A stretch of 14,819 bases of DNA from Alphaproteobacteria bacterium. GTDB taxonomy: Bacteria > Pseudomonadota > Alphaproteobacteria > RS24. This document shows positions 5,784 through 13,336 of the stretch, in pieces. Position 1 is the first letter of the stretch; each line of letters opens with the position of its first letter. A program made the translations under genes and the position numbers. The stretch covers positions 1 to 14,819 of the forward strand of contig JAQWIP010000066.1 in assembly GCA_029248825.1 (NCBI GenBank). The letters are read 5' to 3'. Under the pieces are notes generated by a model, which had not been told where the DNA came from, searched no databases, and saw only the letters and a list, made by a program, of their open reading frames with translations.

Positions 5784-6724
5784 TGAATACGCTGCTAATT
5801 GCTGAACACAATAATGAAAACCTCGCCGATGCGACTGTAAAGTCGGTCACGGCGGCTGCCCAAATGGGCGGCGACTTGCATGTGCTGGTTGCCGGTAACG
5901 GTTGCGCTGGCGTGGCCGATCAAGCGGCCAAGCTGGAAGGCGTTGCCAAAGTCATTTTGGCCGAAGACGCGCAATATGAAAAGCAACTGGCCGAGCCAAT
6001 GGCTGCCCTCGTGGTCGGTATGGCCTCGGGCTATGCAACCATTGCGACGCCGGCTTCGACCAATGGCAAAAACTTCACGCCGCGCATTGCAGCGCTTTTG
6101 GATTGCAGCCAAGTGTCGGACATTACGGCCGTCTTGGATGCCAACACCTTTGAACGCCCCATTTACGCGGGCAATGCCATTCAAACCGTGAAAGTCAACG
6201 AAGGCCAAAAAGCCATCACCATTCGCTCCACGGCTTTCGCCGCTGCTGCCGATACCGGTAGCGCCAGTGTGGAAGCGGCAGGCGCCGCCGACAATCCAGG
6301 TCTTTCCGAGTTCATCTCGGAAGAGCTGACCAAATCGGATCGTCCTGAGCTGACCTCGGCCAAGATTGTGGTTTCGGGTGGCCGTGGCATGCAGTCGGGT
6401 GACAATTTCCCAATGTTGGAAAAAGTCGCTGACCAATTGGGTGCCGCTATGGGTGCCTCGCGCGCCGCTGTCGATGCGGGCTTTGTGCCGAACGATTACC
6501 AAGTCGGCCAAACCGGTAAAGTGGTGGCCCCTGACTTGTATATTGCGGTCGGTATCTCGGGTGCCATTCAGCATCTGGCGGGTATGAAGGATTCGAAAGT
6601 CATTGTTGCCATCAACAAAGACGAAGAAGCCCCGATTTTCCAAGTCGCCGATTACGGTCTGGTGGCCGATTTGTTCACCGCCGTGCCGGAACTCGAAGAA
6701 GAATTGGGCAAAGTTGGTTTTTAA
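5783..6724 (+). CDS. etfA: Electron transfer flavoprotein, alpha subunit
   Basis: A 313-residue FAD-binding partner of EtfB. Seen: the flavin-binding segment SGGRGMQSGDNF at 198-209, and the EtfA signature starting LYIAVGISGAIQH at 252-264 and ending in the AIN of VAINKD. The TGKVV stretch at 244-248 precedes that signature. Length and domain order match group I (housekeeping) ETF rather than the nitrogen-fixation FixB type. ATG 5783 shares its first base with the etfB stop; AGGAG at 5771-5775 is 7 bases upstream. In this locus the most obvious electron donor is the mcd product. A hydroxybutyryl-CoA dehydrogenase gene follows after 26 bases with no terminator, so the three genes probably share a transcript. 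Confidence 0.95.
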   Translation: MNTLLIAEHNNENLADATVKSVTAAAQMGGDLHVLVAGNGCAGVADQAAKLEGVAKVILAEDAQYEKQLAEPMAALVVGMASGYATIATPASTNGKNFTPRIAALLDCSQVSDITAVLDANTFERPIYAGNAIQTVKVNEGQKAITIRSTAFAAAADTGSASVEAAGAADNPGLSEFISEELTKSDRPELTSAKIVVSGGRGMQSGDNFPMLEKVADQLGAAMGASRAAVDAGFVPNDYQVGQTGKVVAPDLYIAVGISGAIQHLAGMKDSKVIVAINKDEEAPIFQVADYGLVADLFTAVPELEEELGKVGF

Positions 6725-6728
6725 TCGG

Positions 6729-6743
6729 CTTTCGCCCCGAAAG
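6729..6743 (+). other. Short hairpin in the etfA-hbd spacer
   Basis: CTTTCG (6729-6734) pairs perfectly with CGAAAG (6738-6743) around a 3-base loop. The hairpin fills most of the 26-base spacer and ends right at the purine-rich ribosome site before ATG 6751. It may tune translation of the downstream gene or protect the upstream message; no T-run follows. Confidence 0.4.
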
Positions 6744-6750
6744 AGGATAC

Positions 6751-7629
6751 ATGTCTGACGCAAAAACCGTTGGCATCATTGGAGCCGGACAAATGGGATG
6801 TGGCATTGCCCATGTCTTCGCTTTGTCTGGCTTCCGTGTCCTTCTCAATGATATTTCCCAAGACCGAATTGAAGCGGGTATTGCCACGATTACCGGCAAT
6901 ATGGCGCGCCAAATCGCCTCCGGCAAATTAGCCGAAGCCGATAGCGAAGCCGCTTTGGCACGCATTCATCCGGCGACCAATCTGGGCGCCATGGCCGAGG
7001 CCGACTTGGCCATTGAAGCGGCCAGTGAAAACGAAGCCATTAAAATTGAAATTTTGCGCGAAGTCAGCTCGGTGCTAGCGCCCGATGCGATTATCGCTTC
7101 CAACACATCGTCCATCTCCATCACCCGACTGGCCGCCGCCACCGACCGCCCCGAGCAGTTCATCGGCATGCATTTTATGAACCCCGTGCCGGTGATGAAA
7201 TTGGTCGAAATCATTCGCGGCATTGCCACCTCGCAAGCGACTTTTGAAACCACCAAAGCGATTGTCGAGACGCTCGATAAAACCGCCTGCGTGGCCGAAG
7301 ATTTTCCCGCCTTCATCGTCAATCGCATTCTTTTGCCGATGATCAATGAAGCCGCTTTCACGCTTTACGAAGGCGTCGGCAATGTCGATAGCATTGATAA
7401 AGCCATGCGCCTTGGTGCCAATCATCGCATGGGGCCGTTTGAGCTTGCCGATTTCATTGGCCTCGACACCTGCCTGAGCATCATGCAAGTGCTGCACGAC
7501 GGCTTGGGCGACAGCAAATATCGCCCGTGCCCGCTTTTGGTAAAATATGTCGAAGCCGGCTGGCTGGGTCGCAAGACCGGCAAAGGCTTTTACGACTATA
7601 GCGGCGAGGCCCCTGTTCCGACTCGTTAA
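6751..7629 (+). CDS. 3-hydroxybutyryl-CoA dehydrogenase
   Basis: A 292-residue NAD(P)-dependent dehydrogenase interconverting 3-hydroxybutyryl-CoA and acetoacetyl-CoA. The Rossmann motif GAGQMG is at 11-16, with acidic D35 at the end of the second strand, which favours NAD. The catalytic His-Glu pair H141 and E153 and the substrate-site N191 keep the spacing of the family (12 and 50 residues from the histidine). SNTSS at 117-121 and the C-terminal GRKTGKGFYDY at 273-283 are also present. The length is that of the short monofunctional enzyme, with no enoyl-CoA hydratase fusion. GAGG precedes ATG 6751. The gene follows etfA closely and fits the C4-acyl-CoA theme of the region. Its TAA stop overlaps that of the convergent thioredoxin gene. 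The symbols hbd or hbdA are used for relatives. Confidence 0.92.
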   Translation: MSDAKTVGIIGAGQMGCGIAHVFALSGFRVLLNDISQDRIEAGIATITGNMARQIASGKLAEADSEAALARIHPATNLGAMAEADLAIEAASENEAIKIEILREVSSVLAPDAIIASNTSSISITRLAAATDRPEQFIGMHFMNPVPVMKLVEIIRGIATSQATFETTKAIVETLDKTACVAEDFPAFIVNRILLPMINEAAFTLYEGVGNVDSIDKAMRLGANHRMGPFELADFIGLDTCLSIMQVLHDGLGDSKYRPCPLLVKYVEAGWLGRKTGKGFYDYSGEAPVPTR

Positions 7630-8252
7630 TTTGCCAAATACGCGTCCAGCAAATCATGCACAGGCGCACTATCCCAATCTGCTTCTCCGGCCAATCGGCC
7701 AATCTCTAAACCCTCTGGCGACACCAAGAGAGTGGTCGGCAGGCCGATGAGTTTGGCCGCGCGCGCCGATTTATAGCTCGGGTCATAGGCGCGAGTTAAC
7801 GCGCCAATGCCTAAGTCATTGAGAAAAGCCTCTGGTTTTTTAGCGCCGCCTCGGTCGACGGAAAGTGCGATGACGCGGACGTTTTTTCCCGCATAGCGTT
7901 TGGCCAGCGCATCCAATTGCGGCATTTCTTTGCGACAGGGCGCGCACCAAGTCGCCCAAAAATTAACCAGCAATAACTCGCCCGAATAGTCGCTCAAAGT
8001 CAGCCGAGATGTATCTGCGGTTTGCAAGGCCAAGCTTGGCAAGGGTTTGGGGCTTGGATGGGTGACAAAATTTTCAAGACTTTGCGGCGCATCCAAAAGC
8101 TGTCGCTCGGTGGTTTTTTCGTTCCCTAGCTTGCTTTCCCTGCCCTCCTTCTTGTATAGGGTTTGAACGCCTGCAAAGGCAAAACCACCCAAGACAATCA
8201 AGGTCGCAAGTCTGCCCTTACGAGAGCGGACAAATCGGCTAAATTGTGACAC
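7626..8252 (-). CDS. TlpA/ResA-like membrane-anchored thioredoxin
   Basis: A 208-residue protein with a basic N-terminus (RSRKGR at 9-14) and one membrane segment (about 15-30). A linker of about 40 residues and a thioredoxin-fold domain facing the periplasm follow. The redox motif WCAPC has C103 and C106, and the cis-proline is P172 in GLPTT. Such proteins reduce disulfides in the periplasm, for example in apocytochrome c or in copper-site assembly of cytochrome oxidase; the client here cannot be told from sequence. The start is GTG 8252, supported by a perfect AGGAGG (plus strand 8261-8266) 8 bases upstream. The gene is divergent from argH with a 30-base spacer, and its stop overlaps that of the 3-hydroxybutyryl-CoA dehydrogenase gene by 4 bases. 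Confidence 0.88.
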   Translation of the reverse strand: MSQFSRFVRSRKGRLATLIVLGGFAFAGVQTLYKKEGRESKLGNEKTTERQLLDAPQSLENFVTHPSPKPLPSLALQTADTSRLTLSDYSGELLLVNFWATWCAPCRKEMPQLDALAKRYAGKNVRVIALSVDRGGAKKPEAFLNDLGIGALTRAYDPSYKSARAAKLIGLPTTLLVSPEGLEIGRLAGEADWDSAPVHDLLDAYLAN

Positions 8253-8260
8253 TATACGAG

Positions 8261-8266
8261 CCTCCT
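8261..8266 (-). promoter_or_regulatory. Consensus ribosome-binding site fixing a GTG start
   Basis: The minus strand reads AGGAGG here, a perfect anti-16S match placed 8 bases before GTG 8252. It decides the start of the TlpA-like gene, because no ATG near this point is in frame. It shares the 30-base divergent spacer with the argH leader. Confidence 0.8.
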
Positions 8267-8282
8267 AAAAGGGAATGGAACC

Positions 8283-9680
8283 ATGAGCAATCGCATGTGG
8301 GGCGGCCGATTTGGTAGCGGCCCCGACGACATAATGGAAGAAATAAACGCATCCATCGGATTTGACCAGCGTCTGTTTGCGCAAGATATCCAAGGATCGC
8401 TGGCGCATGCCGAAATGCTGGTCGCCCAAGGCATTATTTCTGCCGAAGATGGGGCGTCGATAAGCCAAGGCTTGACGCAAATCCTAGCCGAAATTAACGC
8501 TGGCGAGTTATCTTTCTCGCGCGCGCTCGAAGACATTCACATGAATATTGAAGCGCGCCTCGCCGAGCTGATTGGCCCGACAGCAGGTCGCTTGCACACG
8601 GCGCGCTCGCGCAATGACCAAGTGGCGACCGATTTTCGGCTGTATGTGCGCGACACGATCGACCATTTGGCCGCGCAAATCAGCACGCTGATGGGCGTCT
8701 TGGTGACAAAAGCCGAGGCTCATGCCGATACGATTATGCCTGGCTTCACGCATTTGCAGCCCGCCCAACCGGTAAGCTTTGGCCACCATATGTTGGCCTA
8801 TGTGGAAATGCTATCGCGCGACTATGGTCGGCTGATGGATGCCCGCAAGCGGATGAATGAAAGCCCTCTGGGTGCGGCCGCTTTGGCTGGCACGGGGTTT
8901 GATATCGACCGCCATGCGACGGCGCAAGCCTTGGGCTTTGACGCCCCCACGGGCAATAGTATGGATAGTGTTTCGGCGCGTGATTTTGCTTTGGAAGCGC
9001 TCTCGGCGGCGGCGATTTGCGCCACCCATCTGTCGCGTTTGGCCGAAGAGATTGTGGTTTATGCAACGCCGAGTTTCGGATTTTTCACCCTGCCGGATGC
9101 GTTTTCCACGGGCTCTTCTATCATGCCACAAAAGCGCAATCCCGATGCAGCCGAATTGATACGCGCCAAATCTGGCCGCATCATCGGCTCGCTCACGGGT
9201 CTGTTCATCGTCATGAAAGGCCTGCCGTTGGCCTATTCGAAAGACATGCAAGAAGACAAAGAAGGCGTGTTCAACGCGCTGGACAGTCTCTCGCTTTGCT
9301 TGGCAGCCATGGCTGGCATGATGGATAGCTTAGGCGTCGATGAAACCGCCATGCACGCGGCCGCTGGCAATGGCTATTCGACGGCCACCGATTTGGCCGA
9401 CTGGCTGGTGCGCGAGGCGGGTTTGCCGTTTCGCGATGCCCATCACGCCACCGGTGCTTTGGTGGCTATGGCCGAAGCCAAAGCCTGCCGTTTGGATGAG
9501 CTGAGCCTAGAGGACATGCAAAGCGTTAACGCCAGTATCTCGCAAGGTATTTTCGATGTGTTGAGCGTCGAGAACTCGGTAAAAAGCCGCACTAGCTATG
9601 GTGGCACGGCGCCCGATAATGTGCGCAAAATGGTCGCCAAATGGCAGGCCTGGCTAAACGAAAAGGCGGCGGCGCAATGA
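8283..9680 (+). CDS. argH: Argininosuccinate lyase
   Basis: A 465-residue cytoplasmic enzyme catalysing the last step of arginine synthesis, cleaving argininosuccinate to arginine and fumarate. It opens with MWGGRFGSGPDD, typical of ArgH. The fumarase/aspartase superfamily signature GSSIMPQKRNP is at 277-287 and carries the mobile-loop catalytic serine. The general-acid region PGFTHLQPAQP includes H157, and TARSRNDQVATDFRLY forms the substrate-site helix. Length is standard. ATG 8283 follows GGGAATGGAACC. The stop TGA overlaps the ATG of the next small gene (ATGA), and lysA follows one base after that, so the three form a tight operon. ArgH next to lysA is a common alphaproteobacterial order. 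Confidence 0.96.
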   Translation: MSNRMWGGRFGSGPDDIMEEINASIGFDQRLFAQDIQGSLAHAEMLVAQGIISAEDGASISQGLTQILAEINAGELSFSRALEDIHMNIEARLAELIGPTAGRLHTARSRNDQVATDFRLYVRDTIDHLAAQISTLMGVLVTKAEAHADTIMPGFTHLQPAQPVSFGHHMLAYVEMLSRDYGRLMDARKRMNESPLGAAALAGTGFDIDRHATAQALGFDAPTGNSMDSVSARDFALEALSAAAICATHLSRLAEEIVVYATPSFGFFTLPDAFSTGSSIMPQKRNPDAAELIRAKSGRIIGSLTGLFIVMKGLPLAYSKDMQEDKEGVFNALDSLSLCLAAMAGMMDSLGVDETAMHAAAGNGYSTATDLADWLVREAGLPFRDAHHATGALVAMAEAKACRLDELSLEDMQSVNASISQGIFDVLSVENSVKSRTSYGGTAPDNVRKMVAKWQAWLNEKAAAQ

Positions 9681-9826
9681 GCCTTGAGCGTCCTCGCATA
9701 GCCCCGAGCCTTGCGCTGCTGTTGGTCGTCTGGATGGCCAGCGCGACACTGGCTTGCGGAAAACGCGGGCCCCTCACTTTGCCGCAAGCTTCGATGAACG
9801 AAGTTTTTGTTGAAATAGAGAGTTAA
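9677..9826 (+). CDS. lptM: LptM-like small outer-membrane lipoprotein
   Basis: A 49-residue lipoprotein precursor. It has a short n-region (R5, R7), a hydrophobic core at about 11-26, and a lipidation cysteine C27 followed by GKRGPL. The C-G-x-x-G-P-L core is the hallmark of LptM (formerly YifL), which in E. coli assists oxidative maturation of the LPS translocon LptD. The lipobox reads T-L-A-C, so the -3 residue is threonine rather than leucine, slightly off consensus but acceptable. The start ATG 9677 overlaps the argH stop by four bases (ATGA), and the gene ends one base before lysA, consistent with translational coupling. Longer in-frame starts inside argH (for example 9641) would spoil the signal peptide. 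The family call rests on a very short motif plus gene order. Confidence 0.75.
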   Translation: MSLERPRIAPSLALLLVVWMASATLACGKRGPLTLPQASMNEVFVEIES

Positions 9827-9827
9827 T

Positions 9828-11096
9828 ATGGATCACTTCCTATATCGCGATGGCGCTTTGCACGCCGAAGACGTGGCCATCGCCGAGATTGCCGAAGCCG
9901 TTGGCACGCCGTTTTATTGCTATTCGACGGCCACTTTGCAGCGCCATTTTTCGGTTCTGGATGAGGCGCTCACGGGCGCAGGGTTGAGCGATCGGTTGAT
10001 CTGTTATTCGGTCAAAGCCAATTCAAACTTGGCGGTGATTGCCACTTTGGCAAACTTGGGCGCGGGCGCTGATATCGTCTCGCAAGGCGAAATGGTGCGC
10101 GCGTTGAAAGCGGGCATTGAGCCACAAAAAATCGTCTTTTCGGGTGTCGGCAAAACCGCCGAAGAAATGCGCGCCGCTCTCGAGGCTGGCATTTTGCAGT
10201 TTAACGTCGAGAGTTTGGCCGAGATTGACCTGCTGGCTGACGTGGCACACGCCATGGGCAAAGTGGCGCAAATCGCGCTGCGGGTGAACCCAGATGTGGA
10301 TGCTGGTACGCATGAAAAAATCTCGACAGGCCGCGCCGAAGATAAATTCGGCATCGCTTGGGACGACGCCGAAGCTGGCTTTGCCCATGCCAGAGATTTG
10401 GCAGGCGTCGAGGCCACAGGCATTGATATTCATATCGGCAGCCAGATTACCGAGCTGGAGCCGTTTCGTTTGGCGTTTGAAAAAGTTGCAAGCTTGCTGG
10501 GTAATTTGCGCGCGCAAGGCCATCGCATCGAACGCCTCGATTTGGGCGGCGGCTTGGGCGTGCCCTATTCGCGCAGCAATGATATGCCCCTCGACCCCAA
10601 CACTTATGCGGCGCTGATTGGTGAAATATTGGGCGATGCGGGCTGCACGATTTTGCTCGAGCCAGGTCGTTTGATTGCCGCCAATGCCGGCATTTTGGTG
10701 ACATCCGTCATTCGCGCCAAACAGGGCAAAGCGAAAAACTTTCTGATTGTCGACGCCGCCATGACCGAGCTGATGCGGCCTACGCTTTACGGCGCCTATC
10801 ACGATATCAAGCCAGTCACCGAAACCCAAAGCGGCGAATTGGTGTGGGATGTCGTTGGGCCGGTTTGCGAAAGCGGTGACTTTTTAGGCCAAGACCGAAG
10901 CTTGCCCGTGCCGCAAGACGGCGACCTTTTGGCTGTTTTTGCTGCTGGCGCTTATGGCGCGGTTTTGGGCTCGAGCTATAACACGCGCCCCGCCGCGCCC
11001 GAAGTTTTGGTTACAGGCGAGCGCTTCGAAGTGGTGCGCGCGCGGCCAGACTATGAAGCCATGCTGTCGCGCGAAAGCTTGCCAGACTGGTTATAG
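9828..11096 (+). CDS. lysA: Diaminopimelate decarboxylase
   Basis: A 422-residue PLP enzyme of the alanine-racemase fold that decarboxylates meso-diaminopimelate to L-lysine. The PLP lysine is K63 in YSVKANSN. The phosphate-binding glycine cluster is seen in LGGGLGVPY, and EPGRLIAANAG is the conserved substrate/PLP segment. C347 in CESGDFL and the tyrosine in GAYGAVLGSSYN are the residues supplied from the second subunit of the dimer. Length fits the family. ATG 9828 lies one base after the lptM stop with GAGAG upstream. It balances lysine synthesis against the diaminopimelate used in peptidoglycan, which suits its place before division and envelope genes. Confidence 0.95.
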   Translation: MDHFLYRDGALHAEDVAIAEIAEAVGTPFYCYSTATLQRHFSVLDEALTGAGLSDRLICYSVKANSNLAVIATLANLGAGADIVSQGEMVRALKAGIEPQKIVFSGVGKTAEEMRAALEAGILQFNVESLAEIDLLADVAHAMGKVAQIALRVNPDVDAGTHEKISTGRAEDKFGIAWDDAEAGFAHARDLAGVEATGIDIHIGSQITELEPFRLAFEKVASLLGNLRAQGHRIERLDLGGGLGVPYSRSNDMPLDPNTYAALIGEILGDAGCTILLEPGRLIAANAGILVTSVIRAKQGKAKNFLIVDAAMTELMRPTLYGAYHDIKPVTETQSGELVWDVVGPVCESGDFLGQDRSLPVPQDGDLLAVFAAGAYGAVLGSSYNTRPAAPEVLVTGERFEVVRARPDYEAMLSRESLPDWL

Positions 11097-11099
11097 GCT

Positions 11100-11126
11100 T
11101 TGAAACAAGTGCATCGCTTTTATAAA
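11100..11126 (+). promoter_or_regulatory. Candidate promoter for the ftsEX operon
   Basis: In the 76-base spacer after lysA, TTGAAA (11100-11105) and TATAAA (11121-11126) each match consensus at 5/6 positions. They are only 15 bases apart, shorter than ideal. A start near 11133 would give a leader of about 40 bases to ATG 11173. Read-through from lysA is also possible, since I see no terminator in the spacer. Confidence 0.3.
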
Positions 11127-11172
11127 TCTGTCACACTGGGCTTTAAGAAAACCAGACCAAAGGTGTCGCCAA

Positions 11173-11841
11173 ATGATTAGACTGGAAAATGTTTCGCTGC
11201 GCTACGACAGCCGCCGAGATGTTTTGTCGGATATCCATCTCGATATTCCCCAAGGGTCTTTTCGGTTTTTGACGGGCCCTTCGGGTGCGGGCAAAACCTC
11301 GCTGTTGAAATTAATTTTCCTCGCCCATGCGCCCACGGGCGGGCGTATTTCCCTGATGGGGCAAGACACCACAAATATGAACCGAAAAAAGCTCGCCCTG
11401 ATGCGCCGACAAATCGGCGTGGTGTTTCAAGATTTCCGCCTTATCGAACATCTCTCGGTCTATGACAATGTCACCTTGCCTTTGCGCATCGCAGGGCAAC
11501 GCGCGTCCACTTGGCATGAGAATGCGGTGGAGCTGCTAAATTGGGTCGGCTTGGGCGATCGCCTCTCGGCTTTGCCCGCCACTTTATCGGGCGGCGAGAA
11601 ACAGCGCGTCGCCATTGCGCGCGCGGTGATGACGCGCCCCAAAATTATCATCGCCGATGAGCCAACCGGCAACGTCGACCCCGAGATGGGCGAGCGGCTG
11701 GTGCGCTTGCTGGTCGAGCTGAATAAAATGGGCACGACGATTATGATTGCCACGCATGATAAATTTCTCTGGGAGAATTTCGATTTCCCGCGCCTGCATC
11801 TAGAGGACGGCCAGCTAACCGAATTTGGAGTGGGCGCATGA
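11173..11841 (+). CDS. ftsE: Cell division ATP-binding protein FtsE
   Basis: A 222-residue ABC-type ATPase that with FtsX controls periplasmic peptidoglycan hydrolysis at the division site. Walker A GPSGAGKTS is at 35-43 (K41), the Q-loop glutamine is Q86 in VVFQDFRLI, the signature LSGGEKQR is at 138-145, Walker B IIIADEP is at 158-164 (D162, E163), and the switch histidine is H195. The DFRLI and EPTGNVDP wording is characteristic of FtsE among ABC ATPases, and the adjacent ftsX settles the call against LolD or MacB. GGTG precedes ATG 11173. The TGA stop overlaps the ftsX start by four bases (ATGA). Confidence 0.95.
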   Translation: MIRLENVSLRYDSRRDVLSDIHLDIPQGSFRFLTGPSGAGKTSLLKLIFLAHAPTGGRISLMGQDTTNMNRKKLALMRRQIGVVFQDFRLIEHLSVYDNVTLPLRIAGQRASTWHENAVELLNWVGLGDRLSALPATLSGGEKQRVAIARAVMTRPKIIIADEPTGNVDPEMGERLVRLLVELNKMGTTIMIATHDKFLWENFDFPRLHLEDGQLTEFGVGA

Positions 11842-12692
11842 GCGGCGAGATAAAACCTACCCTATTGCCGCCAGAAAATTTGGCTGGCCCCGCGCTCAGT
11901 GCGGTCACAATGGTGATGACTTTTCTGGCCTGTTTGGCTTTGGGCTGTTCCATTCTGGCCGAACGCGCCGCCGAGAGATGGCTGGCGCGTGCCACCAGCG
12001 CCATGAGTGTACAGATTATCGAAACCACGCAATTGACGGTCGAAGACCAGCTACCAGCGGTTTTGCGCGAAATTCAAGCGACGCCTGGCATTGGTAGCTC
12101 GCGGGTTTTGCAGCGCGATGATTTGGTCGCCCTGCTGGAGCCTTGGTTGGGAACCGGCAATATTGGCGAAGACATGCCCTTGCCGCTGCTGATTGAGATT
12201 ATCCCCGCCGAGGGCAAAAACCTGCCCAGTGCTTCGCTGTCGGCGCGCCTAAAAGCGGTGGCGCCTGGGGCGCGCCTCGACACCCATGGCCGATGGCGCG
12301 AGACGCTAGAAGGCACGGCCAAAGCGCTGGAGTTATTCGCTGCACTGGTGCTGGCCATGGTGACTTTGGCCACCGCCACGGTGATTTTATTCGCCACGCG
12401 AGCGGGGCTATTGGCGAATGAAGAAATTCTCAATGTGCTGCACCAAATTGGCGCGCAAGACGGCTATATTTCGCGCCGCTTCGAAGGCCATTTTGTCCGC
12501 GTGGTTAGCCTTGCAGCGATTGCGGGTCTGGCGGCGGCTTTGGTATTTTTCTATGCGCTGGGCGGGCTATTGGCCGAGGCGCGCGACCCGCGTTTTCTGA
12601 TTTATCTGACGCCCCTGCCCTTGGCCGCCATTGTATTGAGCTGGCAAGTGACGCGGCGCTATGTGCTGCGCAACCTGCGCGCGCAGCTTTAG
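11838..12692 (+). CDS. ftsX: Cell division protein FtsX (permease-like)
   Basis: A 284-residue inner-membrane partner of FtsE. The layout is the FtsX one: a cytoplasmic N-terminus, TM1 at about 20-42, a periplasmic domain of about 115 residues, then three membrane segments at about 163-188, 221-245 and 253-273, with a basic C-tail. The cytoplasmic loop after TM2 holds NEEILNVLHQIGAQDGYI, the coupling region that contacts the ATPase. It transmits ATP hydrolysis to periplasmic hydrolase activators. Sequence in the periplasmic domain is poorly conserved across the family, so identity rests on topology, the loop and pairing with ftsE. The start overlaps the ftsE stop. Confidence 0.92.
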   Translation: MSGEIKPTLLPPENLAGPALSAVTMVMTFLACLALGCSILAERAAERWLARATSAMSVQIIETTQLTVEDQLPAVLREIQATPGIGSSRVLQRDDLVALLEPWLGTGNIGEDMPLPLLIEIIPAEGKNLPSASLSARLKAVAPGARLDTHGRWRETLEGTAKALELFAALVLAMVTLATATVILFATRAGLLANEEILNVLHQIGAQDGYISRRFEGHFVRVVSLAAIAGLAAALVFFYALGGLLAEARDPRFLIYLTPLPLAAIVLSWQVTRRYVLRNLRAQL

Positions 12693-12701
12693 GAGCGCCC
12701 G

Positions 12702-13331
12702 ATGTCTCGGTTTAGCGATAGCGAGGGCGAAAAACGCCAAAGGCTCTGGAGCACCGCCCGCTGGCTATTGGGCGGCGCCTTGGGGCTTTATATTTTCAGT
12801 TTCATTTTATTCGCCGAGAGCCTTTCCAACCAAGCGACCCAAGCGCCTCAAGCCGATGGCATTGTGGTTTTAACGGGCGGCACCCCAGCGCGCATCGAGG
12901 CGGGGCTGGCTTTGCTGGCGGCCAAACAAGGCCAACGCTTGCTGATTACGGGCGTCTATAAAGATTTGGATTTTGAAACCGTGCTGGCGATGACGCCCCA
13001 ACAAACGCCGCGACAAACCGAGACTTTGCGGTGCTGTCTCGACCTAGATTATAAGGCGCGCAACACGGTGGCCAATGCGCGCGAGACCCGCCAATGGGCG
13101 GATGTGCATGGCTTTCGTTCGCTGATTGTGGTGACCAGCGCCCAACATATGCCGCGCGCGTTTTTAGAATTGCGCCACGCCATGCCGAAAATTCGCCTAT
13201 CCGCTTATCCCGTCGTTGTGCCGCAAGTTAAATTGCAATATTGGTTCGCCTATCCCGGCACGATGGCGCTTTTATTGGGCGAATACACCCGCTTTCTTTG
13301 GGCGCTGACTGGCCTGACGGACGCAAGGTAG
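12702..13331 (+). CDS. DUF218/YdcF-family membrane protein
   Basis: A 209-residue protein with an N-terminal membrane anchor at about 19-40 and a DUF218 domain predicted to face the periplasm. Conserved family elements: VVLTGG at 55-60 ending the first strand, RIEAGLALL at 64-72, the ARNTVANARE stretch at about 119-128, and VTSAQHMPRA at 144-153. Relatives include SanA, ElyC and YdcF of E. coli; SanA and ElyC affect envelope integrity or lipid-carrier metabolism, but the biochemical activity is not established. AGGAG sits at the ftsX stop, before ATG 12702. The gaps are 9 bases from ftsX and 5 bases to the next gene, so it belongs to the division-gene operon. The family is clear and the specific role unknown. 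Confidence 0.85.
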   Translation: MSRFSDSEGEKRQRLWSTARWLLGGALGLYIFSFILFAESLSNQATQAPQADGIVVLTGGTPARIEAGLALLAAKQGQRLLITGVYKDLDFETVLAMTPQQTPRQTETLRCCLDLDYKARNTVANARETRQWADVHGFRSLIVVTSAQHMPRAFLELRHAMPKIRLSAYPVVVPQVKLQYWFAYPGTMALLLGEYTRFLWALTGLTDAR

Positions 13332-13336
13332 ACCTC

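Noticed and set aside
5795..6763. A 322-codon open frame antisense to etfA.
   Set aside because: It lies wholly opposite a certain gene in a codon-biased region, resembles no family I know, and has no ribosome site; it is a shadow of etfA codon use.
10023..10829. A 268-codon open frame antisense to lysA.
   Set aside because: Same reason: the coding strand is a clear diaminopimelate decarboxylase with all key residues.
11060..11172. An intrinsic terminator after lysA.
   Set aside because: Only a weak AAAGC/GCTTT pairing around the stop codon can be drawn, without a T-run next to it.
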